DNA of 64,000 nt from assembly GCF_002865645.1 (NCBI RefSeq), contig NW_020194589.1, positions 2,269,750 through 2,333,749 of the forward strand, read 5' to 3'. A program made the position numbers and the translations under genes. Below are positions 42,693 through 54,392 of this stretch, piece after piece. The DNA comes from Hyaloscypha bicolor E (taxonomy: Eukaryota; Ascomycota; Leotiomycetes; Helotiales; Hyaloscyphaceae). Each line of letters begins with the position of its first letter. Position 1 is the stretch's first letter. The notes beneath the pieces were generated by a model. It was given only the letters and a program-made list of their open reading frames with translations, did no database searches and was not told where the DNA came from.

Positions 42693-44240
42693 ATGCCCCA
42701 CGCAGTGATGCCCCGAGTATCAACTTTCTTTCGTCACGCCAGCACCTTCGACATCTCAACAGACCTTAAAAAGGCCAAGCGACGCTCCTCGAGCACCAAA
42801 CGGCCTGCTTATTCCGACAGAACACCCTCATCATCTGGTTCTTCCCTCGCATCTGACGACCGCAGCATCAAGATGCCCGATTCGCACAAGAGACTGTCCC
42901 TCGTAGGGCTGCATTCCCCAAAGTCCTCCTCCAACAAAATCCCCCAAACTGCAACTCTCGATGTTACGATCGAATCTCCGCCTCTAGTATTTTTCGGGAC
43001 AGCAGCCTCGAGTTCTGGCGCATTGCTCTCGGGCCAACTTGTGCTCAATATCCACGAAGATTTCATGGCCATTGACTCGTTCAAGATGAGGTTAGCTTTG
43101 GAAGTAACAAGAAAGAAGCCCTTCCACGCTCATTGCCAGGAGTGCTCCAAGCAATGTACGGATTTGACCACTTGGAATTTTCTACCAGGCCCAGCAACCT
43201 TACAGCGAGGTGAGTTTGAGCGAAACCTCTGCAATGGACTGTACTAATTATCCCCCGCAGGCGAACACAACTTCCCATTCAGCTTCCTTCTCCCTGGCCA
43301 CCTTCCTGCGACAATGAAGGGAGGTCTTTCTGCGATCGATTATGTTCTGCGAGCAGTAGTTACACCCAAGCTCGGCGAGCCCATTAAGCTGGCGCAGACT
43401 CTCGACATCAAGCGCGCGATTTACCCCTCCGATCAGCCCCGCCATTCGATCCGCATTTTCCCTCCCACGAATCTCACAGCGAATTGCGAGCTGCCAGCCG
43501 TCATCCACCCAATCGGCGCAACCAATATTTCTATGAGGATAGACGGGGTTGTCAAGCGAAACACAGAGACGAAGACACAGACACAGTGGAAGTTGAAGCG
43601 GTTAACATGGAGATTGGACGAGACACAAAAGACGATCTCGCCAGCATGTGCGAAGCACGCTGCGAAGTTGGGCAATGTTGATGATGCCAAGAAGGGAATG
43701 GCACACCAGGATGTGCGCACAGTTGGCACAGATGAGATGAAGTCGGGGTGGAAGGCGGACTACAATTCTCCTGATGGAATGATTGAGCTGGAATTCCCGT
43801 TCGGCATCCGATCTGATTCTAGGCCAATCTGCGATATGAAGTCCGAGGACGGAACTGAGGTCTCGCATGTCTTGATTGTTGAGATGATTGTTGCAGAGGA
43901 ATTTGCCCCCATCAAAAAGCCGACTCAAGTCACACCAACGGGTGCTGCGAGAGTTTTGAGAATGCATTTCAACATTACGGTCACCGAACGACCGGGTATG
44001 GGTATTTCCTGGGATGAGGAGCAGCCACCTCTTTATGAGAATGTTCCGGCCAGCCCCCCAGCATACCTCACTGGAAACTCGGAATTGTACGAGGGCGACC
44101 CCATCCCAGATTACGAGGATCTGACTCCTCTCGACGAGGCAGAGAGCCCCATGCCAGCACCTGTTCCAGATCATCGAACAAACGGCGAAGGCTCTTCCAC
44201 CAGAGTTCTCAATATCGAGGACTTGATTCTGGAACCCTGA
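42693..44240 (+). CDS. Alpha-arrestin (arrestin-related trafficking adaptor)
   Basis: Adaptor that recruits the HECT ubiquitin ligase Rsp5/NedD4 to plasma-membrane transporters for endocytosis (family knowledge). Two exons, 42693-43209 and 43261-44240, give 498 residues. A basic Ser-rich N-tail of about 90 residues precedes the arrestin N domain (LDVTIESPPLVFFGTA; GALLSGQLVLNI) and C domain (EHNFPFSFLLPGHLPATMKG onwards). Two PPxY motifs, PPLY and PPAY, lie close together at about residues 440-455 in an acidic disordered tail, as expected for Rsp5 WW-domain binding. The start is the first ATG of the frame; the codon upstream where the frame opens is TTG. The intron splits a glycine codon. Which transporters it serves cannot be told. 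Confidence 0.9.
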
Positions 44241-45344
44241 ATTTTAACGAAATAGATTTTCTTTTTGGCATTGGATGCGATTGGGCGGCTATGAGCGCGC
44301 ATTTTTTACCTTGAAAACGAGCAATGGATATACCCCTGGTTCCACGAATCAGAAGAACTTGGCATTTTTCGGAGAGGAAAAGCATTACGGTTTTGTCTTG
44401 GATGTCACTCCTCTCAGCGCGGCGTTGTTGGTAGCATTTGGTTTCCAGGCAACGGGATGAACAGTAACCCAGATTGGATAGGAAGCATGGCATAAGCGGG
44501 ATACAGGCATTGTAGCATAGCTCTGCCTAGCTTGGGTTATTCCAAAGCATATAATCAATTAAATAATCAATCAAAAACAAAGTTTTGGTTGGAATTGAAG
44601 TAAAGTCACGTGCAAGCTTGAGGAACATCTTGGATTTGAGCTCGCTAATTTTCTTGGCACCCCCTTTTATGGGTAAACAAGACCAAAGTATCCTCTAGGC
44701 ACGTCCGCTCAATTGCATTGCATTAAGGAGGACCCATCGCTCTGGAAGTTCGAATGCACGGGCGCGCGCTGAGAGAATCTGTTGAAGTAGAAAGCCGTGC
44801 TCCTCTTCAAAGAGGCATATTTTCTCTCACGGTCGAGTTGTGCCACCGCAGTTTAGTACATTCTGCTTCTTGTATCTGAAAATATACCAACTGATACCAA
44901 GAGAATGTTCTTAACTGCCTTAGGATTGCAGAAAATACGAGCAGTCGTTGAAATAATGTGGTAAAGTGAAAGTGGGTGGTGCGTTTTCATGAATTTATAT
45001 TTTCCTTGTTAACAGTTCCAAGTGCATCAATGTCCGTTCTCTTGTTTAACAATGTCCCAACAAGATGTTGAATAGCCTCTCGATTTTCTCTAGATAATGT
45101 TTCTAGGTAGCTGCTGGGGCAACCTTACTAAAATAATAAGCCATTGTCCCATCTTTGACGGAGTATTCACAACAAAGGTACGGAAATTCATCCGCATTCG
45201 GAATTTTCCTCACAAAGACAGTCATGAGCAGTATTCGACCCTTAATTGCCGACACTAGCGTGTTTTCTTATACTAGATTGCTCGACATCTACGATCTCTG
45301 CAGTCTTTCCTTCGACAACCACATCAACGCCCAACACCGCCATC
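44241..45344. other. Intergenic, upstream of the DUF3716 gene
   Basis: About 1.1 kb. The arrestin 3' flank contains TAATCAATTAAATAATCAATC-type AT repeats near 44553. The part nearest the next gene is CA-rich leader. No gene is seen. Confidence 0.5.
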
Positions 45345-46480
45345 ATGGCGATGGCAAGCAACGTCCGCACACAACCACCAACACAATCTACAACCCCGAG
45401 TCCTCAAACTGAAGGTGTCTTGGCTGTAGAGAAGACTCTTGCGCAATGTAAAGAGGCAGTAACAGGAGCATCAAAGACACCAAAGAAAGCCAAGACACTT
45501 GTAGCCACGACGCCGCAGGCTCGAGTCAAAGGTGGGACCGGAGCAACACCCAAGCAAAAGACATCAGCAAAAAATACTATTGCAGCGACGACTCCACCTC
45601 ATAACACCAATGTCCCTGTCTCTGTGGTTCAACCCCTCTCAGAACCGGCGCTGATACCTGTACCAATTCTCATCAATGGCGAGCCACCTTCAAAGTCCAC
45701 CCAAACTCTCTCTATACTGGAAAAGCTGCCGATCCTAAACATAGTCACCATCCGAGCCACGAGGACTTTCAAAAAGGACAGGAAGAGAATGTCCTATGAG
45801 GAAGCCTGGGTCGGCACCGAGAGGGGCGAGATCGCCGAGAAACCCTGCAACCAGTGCAATAGGGGGAACAACCCATTCACTGAGTGCTGCACAGTCGAAG
45901 GTACGTACTCGATATAGCGACCCCATCCCCTCACAACCGCTAAATTCTCTGGTCTCAAGGTCTTTTCAAGGGAGCGTGTGCGAATTGCCACTACGGCGGT
46001 AATGCAAGCCGCTGCAGTTTCTATCAAGCCCAGCAAAACGCAGAAGCGCATCTCATCGCAGAACACGTCGAAGCGCCAGCCATTTCCGGCATGGCACCAG
46101 CAAATTACACAGGCGGCTCGCTCAAGAACGGCGGATTCGCTATCGTCGGCACATCCTGTGGCCCTCTTCTCGAGTGTGTCCCGCGTCCCGGAGAAGCCAC
46201 CCCGGGAGTTGCACGTGGCGGCGGCGGCGGCGGCGGAGGAAAGAAGCGGATCGCACCTACCCCGGCCCCTCTCGTCGGATTCGGAAGCACGGAGATCAGC
46301 CGAAGGGCGCACGCTAAGTCTTTGACATCGCGTGAGAGGCGGAGGATAGCTATGCAGTGCATGGAGCTTGTGAGGTCTTTGAAGGGGGTCGCGGATGAGG
46401 AAGGTGATGAGTGTTGGGGTGAGGATGTACTTGATTTTACGGCGCAATCGAGAAAGCGAAAGCGGGACGGCGACAAGTGA
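45345..46480 (+). CDS. DUF3716 domain protein
   Basis: Fungal protein of unknown function. Two exons, 45345-45900 and 45960-46480, give 358 residues. The N-terminal third is Thr/Pro/Ser/Lys low complexity. The domain follows at about residues 170-215: PCNQCNRGNNPFTECCTVEG, then GACANCHYGGNASRCSFY, i.e. paired CxxC and C...C motifs typical of DUF3716, probably a zinc site. The intron lies exactly between the two cysteine halves. A run of eight glycines is encoded by near-perfect GGC codons at about 46217-46245. The C-terminus is basic and ends KRKRDGDK, a possible nuclear signal. The start was chosen at ATCATGGCG; the frame is open upstream from a TTG. Confidence 0.8.
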
Positions 46481-48244
46481 ATTGTATTGATGTTTGTTGA
46501 TATAGTCTGGGAGTTCTGTGGTGCTTTAGAGGACTTTTACCTTTCAGAAGATAAGATAGTGAGAGCTGAATGCACTGTATTCGCAAATTGCCTTCTTTAT
46601 TTTTGCGATTTTCAAGTGTTCAATGGTAATCTTACTCAAAGTTACGGTACATTTAACTTATGTTCAAGTCCTTAATTGCACCAGAAATTATAGGACAATT
46701 ACTCTCGAATTGGCAGGTACATTTTAAATTTGTGTCTGGTTCAAGGATTTATTTGTACCCGAATTTACTGGAACATTGTACTCGGGGTTGTAGGACATTC
46801 ACCTCATGTTCACTTGCTTGATTGTTTAAGATACGAAGTTGTGGGGTCATTGTACTAAAATTTAGAGGTCATTCATCTAGAACTTGAAGGACGTTCATAG
46901 TGATTAGAAGTCATTAACCTAGAAACTAGGTTTTATTCATCTAAGACTTAGACTCATTTAACCGGCAATTCAAGGTCTTTCATCTGGAAAATTCGAGCTT
47001 ATCCATCCAAAATAAAACACGGATGCTTCATTGTACTCGAAGTTGTCGAACATTGAACTTCTAACATTCCCCTAACCAGCACCAGCTACCCTCCACCGCT
47101 CCTCAAACTCCCTTGTCCTCTCCTCCCCACATCTCCTCTCTATTTCCAATCCCAGCGGAACTCGTTCGAAGTTTTGGTCTCTTCTTAAATATGTATGTAG
47201 ATTCGAGGGAGCGCTTTGTAGTTGGCGTAGGCTACCGAGTGTGAGGGGTGTTGGTTTGCTCGAGGTGGAGGAGAGGGTGGATGTGTGCCGTTTTGTTGTG
47301 TGGAGCTGGTGGGGTTAGAGAGGGGCAAGGTGCAGGGGATGGGAGCTTACTGTTGTGGAAGTGGGAGGCGGGACATTATTGTATCAGTTTCCGATTATAT
47401 TTAAATATGTTGGTGAGTCCGAATGAGAGAAGTTGGGAGTGGCGAGTAAGTTACGAAGTAGTTCGGATCAAAAAAGCTTCAGGAAGATTCAAACTTTTGA
47501 TCCTTCCGAACGTGAGGAGATTTCCCTCTTATTCATAAACCTCACCTCGGAGGCCTCGCCCCTAGCGTTGTATCATGCAGCTCTAATAATTAAGGCAGAC
47601 TTGTGTCTCAGGAAAATCACGCGTTGACCCGCCTTCAGTTACAACTCACGATCCCAAAACGGATAGACGGCCTGCGTCCAACCTGATAGGACGATCCCTA
47701 CCATGTCGTCTTGCAGTTGCAGCCTGAAAACCGAAATGGAGGTTGAGTCCTTCTGGATGGAAGATCTTCCTCTGTTATGAACCTCAAATTAAGGACGAGA
47801 TTGAGGACATGTGAGACTTTGGTACAGGGTAGGCAAGATACGAAAATAGAACTGAATGCAGGTACCTGCATCTATCGCATACTGCTGTAGGGTTTTGCAT
47901 GCTGAGCCTCAGTCCTAAAAGTTGCGGTAAGGACGTGAGAAGGTAAGGCGAGAGAAATTTGATACTAGCTGGATTGGAAAAAGGATGCAGAAAGGGGAAT
48001 TTATTATGCTTGAAAACCGTGGATTTTCATTGTAAATGGACATTAAATTACTGAATCAACCGCCTCGCGATAAAATTTTAGACAGTAAGATTAAGGAGAT
48101 AAGAGCGAAACAGAAAGTTCCAGCATTCTTCAGTGCTCGACCACGTTGGGTCATTGGGAGCTCAAGTCAACGCGAGTCCACGCGGAGGGCGAGCTCCAAT
48201 TTTTCTGACCAGCCGACCTCCAAGATCGTATCAACAGCTCTTAC
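46481..48244. other. Intergenic region with a degenerate tandem array
   Basis: Convergent 3' flanks of the DUF3716 and zinc-finger genes. Apart from the array listed separately, there are only short frames without protein character. Confidence 0.5.
46620..47062. repeat. Degenerate 22-23 bp tandem array
   Basis: Successive units follow the pattern GGTCATTCATCTAGAACTTG(A/G). Good examples begin at about 46845, 46867, 46889, 46909, 46929, 46951 and 46974; earlier, poorer units (GGTACATTTAACTTATGTTC, GGACATTCACCTCATGTTC) extend to about 46620. The core CATT, a pyrimidine-rich middle and GAA/TTG recur. Identity between units is only moderate. AT-rich and non-coding. Confidence 0.65.
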
Positions 48245-50212
48245 TCATTTCCAAACACTTGTGCCACTATCGTGGTCCACAATTCCTTGATATCGATGGC
48301 GCTCATGCATTTCTTGTAGTGCAGCAGCCTCTGGCTGCAGAGAAAAAGAGCCTGCCGGTAGCAATTCTATCTCCAAGCCATGACGCTTTTTCTTTTGATG
48401 GACGCGGAGATTATCAGAGCGAGTGAATTTCTTGCGACAGCCAGGATACGGGCACGGCCAAGACTTCGTTGTTCCAGGGCGTTTGTAGTGAGATACGCGC
48501 TGACGCTGGCAACTCTTTGTACTTTGATGACGTTTGAAGTTTGAGGATTTGTAGAGTTCTTTTCCACTTGACTCAAAGCCACAGGAACATTTGTATTTTG
48601 ACTGCGGAGCGATTGAGACTGGGGGAGATGAAGGGTCACATAGCCCTGTTGAATGCGGAGGGGAGCGTTTTGGAGGGATTTGAGCTTCAATATCCTGCGA
48701 TTGAATCGCTTCTGAAATCCCATGTTGGGCGGGGAAGCATTTCGGGATCGAAGCGGCCGAGTTGAAATGGGGAGAATATTTGTTGGAATACGTCGGCATC
48801 TCAACTGGAGTGACGGAGTCTCCAACCAACTCTGGCATAAACATCCAATTCGGGCCTCCTTCGAAGTGGGCCAAAGAAGAGGCATTGGATGATGTCGGCA
48901 ACTCCACTGGCTGGATAAGCTCTTCCATGGCCTCTGGCTCCGAGACAATCAAACCTGACTCATCCCCAAGCCAGTTGAGAGGGATGGCATTAACTGATGT
49001 AGGTAATTCAGCTGGGTGTACATGCTCTTCCATTGACTCTGGCTCCGAAAATATCAAGTTTTCTCCTCCGTCTGCCAAGAAACGGAACGGAAGCTTTTCG
49101 TAGTACTCGGGTCGCGAACTGAGCGACGAGAAGCTGGACATCGAGGTGTCTCTTGAGGGGTAAAAGGACCCCAAGGACACTCCCGATACATCTGTATTTG
49201 TTCGGCTTGCTGAACTTGACAGCAAGGATGTTGGATAATCATGCGCGGAAATCGGAGACACAGGCGATTGGACTTTGGAAACGCGAGCTTCATCATATGA
49301 TGTGTAGCTATGGCCAGCATTTTCGAACTGGTCTTGAAGGAAGTGTTGAAGGTCACCATGTGTGCGTTCAGAAAAGGAATAGGTCAATGACTGGAAGTGT
49401 TGGGAATTTGGTTGGCGTCTGTCCTCTGCAGGCGTCCACGTTGAATTATAGGCACTACTGAGCTCAGCAGGAGCATGCTCGTTGTACAGCTGATGGTTGG
49501 AAACATGCGCAGAACCATGGCTAGCACTCAACTCAGGGCACGTATTTTGCGATTGAGCTCTGACATACTGGTGATAGGGCATGTAATTGTCGTAGGCGGC
49601 GCACTCTGCTGGTATATCTAGCTCATGGATCTCCGGAATCCAGCGCGCGTCCAGCTCTGATGCGGATCCGGTGGGGTCTAGGAAAGTACCCACGTGTCTG
49701 TTATCTTGTGGAGTAGGCAATTCTGCAAACTTTTCGGAGGTAGCCTGGCTATTCGTAGCACACTGGGAGCCGTTGCGGTTCTTGTGGCTATGAGATGATA
49801 GAAGTTGCTTCGCCCGCCTGAGCGAATCTGCTACCGATGAAAATCGGCGTAGTTCATGACAGCCATTGGTGTGAATTCTGCTGATTCGTTCAAATTTCCC
49901 GCAATCCCAACATTTGTAAGATCCTTTTGCCAAGTGTCGGCAAGTATAAAGATGCTCAAGCATTGCGTCGTGAGTGTCGAAAGGAGTCTTCTCGCAGTCA
50001 TTCAAGGGGCAAGTTCGCCGCTCAGTCTCATCAATATTCTTAGGTTTTTTGCGGATATACGCCACCCAGAAGAGGAAGTTTCGATGACAACTCTTGTGCT
50101 TTGGTACTGTACGGTTGCTGGAATACCAGTAAGTGTCCTGCAAAATAAAACTTTCCCAATCGAACGTACCCGGAACCGCTCTCGCTGCCGGGATCTCTCT
50201 GTTCTCTCGCAT
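48245..50212 (-). CDS. C2H2 zinc-finger protein with internal repeats
   Basis: Predicted transcription factor or nuclear protein, 655 residues, single exon. The N-terminus has an atypical Cys/His cluster (TCPLNDCEKTPFDTHDAMLEH, then KCWDCGKFERISR, about 66-112). A long Ser-rich middle contains three imperfect repeats of about 35 residues (about 378-485) built on SEPESMEE and AELPTSVNA-like blocks. The C-terminus has a half finger (KCSCGFESSGKE) and a full C2H2 finger, CPYPGCRKKFTRSDNL followed by RVHQKKKRH, at about 585-611. The start ATG at 50212 is the first in the frame, but an overlapping frame from about 50310 also has natural composition (GVPHFSNEESETVIPDAREQ), so an extra 5' exon or a different start is possible. 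Target unknown. Confidence 0.8.
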   Translation of the reverse strand: MRENREIPAARAVPGTFDWESFILQDTYWYSSNRTVPKHKSCHRNFLFWVAYIRKKPKNIDETERRTCPLNDCEKTPFDTHDAMLEHLYTCRHLAKGSYKCWDCGKFERISRIHTNGCHELRRFSSVADSLRRAKQLLSSHSHKNRNGSQCATNSQATSEKFAELPTPQDNRHVGTFLDPTGSASELDARWIPEIHELDIPAECAAYDNYMPYHQYVRAQSQNTCPELSASHGSAHVSNHQLYNEHAPAELSSAYNSTWTPAEDRRQPNSQHFQSLTYSFSERTHGDLQHFLQDQFENAGHSYTSYDEARVSKVQSPVSPISAHDYPTSLLSSSASRTNTDVSGVSLGSFYPSRDTSMSSFSSLSSRPEYYEKLPFRFLADGGENLIFSEPESMEEHVHPAELPTSVNAIPLNWLGDESGLIVSEPEAMEELIQPVELPTSSNASSLAHFEGGPNWMFMPELVGDSVTPVEMPTYSNKYSPHFNSAASIPKCFPAQHGISEAIQSQDIEAQIPPKRSPPHSTGLCDPSSPPVSIAPQSKYKCSCGFESSGKELYKSSNFKRHQSTKSCQRQRVSHYKRPGTTKSWPCPYPGCRKKFTRSDNLRVHQKKKRHGLEIELLPAGSFSLQPEAAALQEMHERHRYQGIVDHDSGTSVWK

Positions 50213-52049
50213 CCGGAATCACCGTTTCACTTTCCTCATTACTGAAATGCGGGACCCCTCCACTCCCCGGAAGTACCTCCATGCCACCTTCATTTTGCTT
50301 CATAAAGCACGCCATTGTCTCGAGTTTGTTATGTTGTGGTGCAGAGAATGTGAAAAAGTCCAGCTCCTGACTTTTCTGCCCAAAGTGTAGGAATTGGCAC
50401 CGCATAAAATATTTTGCGAGAACTGCCAGCTCACAAATTCGTCCCTGTCCCGAATATGCGGGATCCTGAGTGCTTGAATCATCGTGATTGTGACTTCACT
50501 CGTCCTTAAGGACAAATATTCTATTGGAGAAACTGTGGCCCGTCGGTTCGTGAGCTGGATTTCTGCAGTGTATGAAGGACTGCATGAAGACTTCCACCAT
50601 TCAACAAGCTTATCGCGGTGAGATTGGCCTATAAAAGCAGTCTATGGTGTGTTGCAAATCAGCCAACGCGCACAGACATAGTTTCCTCGCCGGACGAGGA
50701 GGGGTAAGGCCAGTAGCTTCACCCATATTGATTGGCGATACGGGTTAAATGCCTCTTTGGAAGCTCATGATCAGGCTTCCGATGATAGCTGACAAGCTTT
50801 CCGTGCCGATAGGGTGCGAAATATCGTATCACCACCTCGTCCTTAAACATATTTTTGGGGGTTCGCCTCGGTGAGGAACAGGTCGAGAAAAGCTAGGGTC
50901 CAAAATCTGCCAGAAAGTCTGCCAGGGCTTGCCAGCTGGGCTCCCTGTCATGCATCCATTTCATACTCTGAATCAAAGCAGCGGAATTCATGATGTTGAA
51001 CAGGATTATTTGACTATAAGAAAATATTTTAGAAGACGAGAAAGATTCAAGCTTGACATATATTCAAGAGCCATTGGGGCAGTGTAACTAGAGAAGCATA
51101 GCCCCAGATTTCCTCAACTTGTGTCAAAGTACTCCACAGCTTTGAATCCCAGACTTTTGACGTGAAGCTTGCCTTCAACGTGGGCAGTGCTGGGAATCGA
51201 CTTGCTTTTGAGTCAAGCTGTTGCAAAAATAGATATCGAAGTAATATTAGGACGGTACATATAAGACACGGCCCAATGCTGGTTCGTTCCGTGATCTTGG
51301 CAGTGCAAAAGCCTGTTACTTGATTGCATGGCACACACAACTCTGCTAAGCCTGCTTTGCACACCGAATAATCAGATTGCTGGTCCAGCAAAAATTACCC
51401 AACAAAGTGTAGAACATGGGGAGCTCGGTGAACGAAAAGGGATCGCAAGAATGCAAATAATGCGACGCCCAGCTTTGGTGTCGGCAACAAAAGAAATTAA
51501 ATCAGGCAGAGGCCACGACACGCGCCATCGGGCTCTTCATCGCATTGATCGCAGTGCTCGCATCCCGAAGCTATTCTGAAAGCTGGGGATCGATGAGGAG
51601 GTTTGTTGGCGTGTTCTAGTCAATAAGTGATGATGAAGATGAGGTATGAGGATTGAGAAGACGGAACGTGGTTCCCAGACAAGGTCCCTTTTCACGTGAT
51701 GTTCTTCTCACCCCTTTCAAACCAAGCACGTCCCTCGCTGCCTTCAGTTCACCACAGGCATGCCTGAAACGGCTAGACCACCATCTCTTGTGAATTTCCA
51801 TTGGCGTGAAGGTAAGCCACAGCCATCCGGGTCCTCTTCAGCCCCACAACCCCGCTCAGAATATCGGGCATCGATTGGGACTCTAGTTCTATTGCCAGTG
51901 GGCCAGCGGCATGCCGTGACTTATAAAGCAGCCTTGGACGGCGTTTAGTATATGAGCTCAAGCAGGAGCACTCTCTTGGAACAGTGAGAATAATCCAGAG
52001 TGACCCACTTACAGAACCGTGAATTTTGTCAATATCTCTAAACTGATCT
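50213..52049. other. Intergenic, no gene seen
   Basis: About 1.8 kb with short frames only. An E-box-like TTTTCACGTGATG is near 51690. The part from 51.76 kb may include the decayed beginning of the HET gene, but no recognisable block remains. Confidence 0.45.
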
Positions 52050-53058
52050 TGCAATTATCGTGCATGTCTTACAGGAGCCTTAGATTCTCTTTGTATTGTG
52101 TAAGATAATGCCATGGAGAACACCAACAGATCAAGGAGATGGCATCTATTTGCCATGGGGCTACTGCGACCATCATTGCTCTAGCGAGAAAGAATGCAGA
52201 AAACCCGTTGCATGGACTTCCCGCACGTTTGTTCTTGCTCCGTCACCAGACGTGGAAAAGCCTTTAGGCCCGACTAAGGACACGAATGAGACGAAACTGC
52301 GACAGCTTCGAGATCTGATCATGTCATCAACGTATGGAACTCGCGATTGGACTTGCTAAGAGAGACTTCTTTCTCGGCGATGCATTATTTTCACTAAGGA
52401 GCAAGTCCTTCACTCTAAGACAACAGTCTGAGTGAAAAGGATCATCTAACATATGGCTCTGAGCAGGTGCCTCTTTTTAATATCTTTGAGGTCGTGCCAG
52501 ATGGGGATAATCATCAAACTCAGGGGGCAGTAGAAAAGGCCCAGATATTTGGATGCTCTGCCGATCTAGTTGCAGAGCACACCCGAAAGTGTCTCACTTT
52601 CGGCGCTGACATTTGGAGTGTATTTTACGGAATACTCGTAGCCATGGGGGGACACTTTGGCTGGTTTTACAGCGCTCTGCCAGTAGTTTTATCGAGTATG
52701 GATTGCTCTGAGCTCCACCTATCTTGTACGAGATGCCTCCCTGGAGAATATTCTCAGGCACTTATTGACAAACAAATTTGGGTGTATGATACCCAGTTGG
52801 TGCTGGATAGGGTGGTCAACTGCCGCTGATTACAACACAATTGGGCCTTTGAAACAAAAAGAAAACTCTCCCAAGCCGTTCAGGATATATTGCAGGTACA
52901 TGAGGGGCAAGGAAGATCTGAGGATGTGTCTTGTCTTTCCCATTGTGATAGTTAGCATAAATCAATACCTGTTTGAGCATATGCTTGAGAGGCGCTATCA
53001 TCTCATACTACCGAAACACCTATCAGAACGGGAAGCAATCGAGCGATCATACCGGTAG
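52050..53058 (+). pseudogene. HET-domain (heterokaryon incompatibility) protein, decayed
   Basis: Remnant of a fungal allorecognition-type protein. The hallmark blocks appear in order but in different frames: LDSLCIV followed by TAA (52101-52103) where the family has glutamine, then DNAMENTN; after a one-base shift IKEMASICHGATATIIA; then GTRDWTC followed by TAA (52357-52359), again at the conserved glutamine before ERLLSRRCIIFTKEQV; and finally RKCLTFGADIWSVFYGILVA at about 52600. At least two stops and two frame changes separate these pieces, so no functional protein can be made. The N-terminal HET start (ALSYVWG-type block) was not found. Confidence 0.8.
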
Positions 53059-54392
53059 CCATTAACCCGGATTCTAAATAAGTGGGGTATTGCGTCTGGT
53101 GCCTTGTATGGGTTCGAGAAGCACTGGCTGAATGACTATCCAGAGAACTCTTGCCATTTTATACAATCGTCGTCGTCCCGGCTAACTAACCCGAGGTTTA
53201 CTTATGAATATTCAACTTCATTTAAGGTGTTCGATTAAGTTTACTATGGGAACTACGGGTAGTGCTTAAATGCTCTTTTGGTGGAGTTAAATGGGGGACT
53301 TTTGGAGAGAATAGCAATTGGTCAATTTCGTTCGAAAGCGTTCCACGGAAAACGACTTATTGTCAACCTTGATTGATGATATCTTGAAAGACAGGGTTAT
53401 GAACAATATAGACTTGAACTTCTACTTTCGTTTAAGCAACAGGTCCTACTTCAATTAATGATAATACAGCTCATCAAGTGTAAGTCCATGGAGGACGTAA
53501 ATAAAATAACTGCCCGTATTGCAAAGCGGGTTTAGACTCTAGTTCATCTACTCTTTGTCCTCGGCTCGAATTCATTGAGTTCCCGTTCATTGAATTTGAA
53601 CGTTTCTCTTACTTCCGGGATTTGACTCGGACCACTTCAAAATATAACCCCTTTATCAAAAGTAGGACTTTTCTTGGCCAAGTCTAATACTGTATTTTAC
53701 TACCTTTATTTATATCTATTTCCATATTTTACTTATAATAAAGTGGTGATACTGGTAATTTCAAGTGTTTGAGTAGAAGTTTAAGAAGGAAGGGAATCGT
53801 TCAATTGTATATACCTTGGGGTCAGAACATAGGGTGGGTGACGAGACTGATGTCCAAAAGAGGGCATTTCGAGAGAGAGTATAAAGAGGGATACCATAGG
53901 AGGAAGGATGTTATAGAGTCCTGAATTTGTGGTCTGTCAAAATTGACTCATGGGGCAGAAGATATCGATATCTCATGTTCGTAGATATTAAAATCAACTT
54001 TCTTACGTTTGGCCCTAAAGTGCTTATATAGAGCTGTACCTCTATCTGAGCCATCTCATCGATTGATTTGATAAATTTCCTCCTATTTGGGCTGTGGTGG
54101 TGAATGCCAAATTTATCCTCCAATCGAGAGGATAAAGAGCCAATCGCGACCGCTATCAGGCTCAACCTGCTAGCCTCCACTAACTTCTTGACACAGGACA
54201 ACGACCTAGAGTTAAATCAGCAGAAACCGTCTGGAACATTGAACAGTTGTCCTAAGGGACAACTGGGCTTAGCAACATCATGTCGGACTCGATTTCTGAT
54301 CATCCGGATCGAGGCAACACTTCCGATAGGTATTGATCTCTCCACGTCGAAGAATACAAACACTAAGAATCTCCAGATCCGAAGACAACGCC
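53059..54392. other. AT-rich intergenic region
   Basis: Visibly AT-rich (53.2-54.1 kb), with many TAA/TTTA tracts and no frame of note. It lies directly downstream of the HET pseudogene and may be repeat-induced or neutral decay. A leader for the 2EXR gene probably occupies the final 200 bp. Confidence 0.45.

Noticed and set aside
53911..54201. 96-codon minus-strand frame
   Set aside because: It opens at TTG rather than ATG, lies in AT-rich DNA and matches no family I know.
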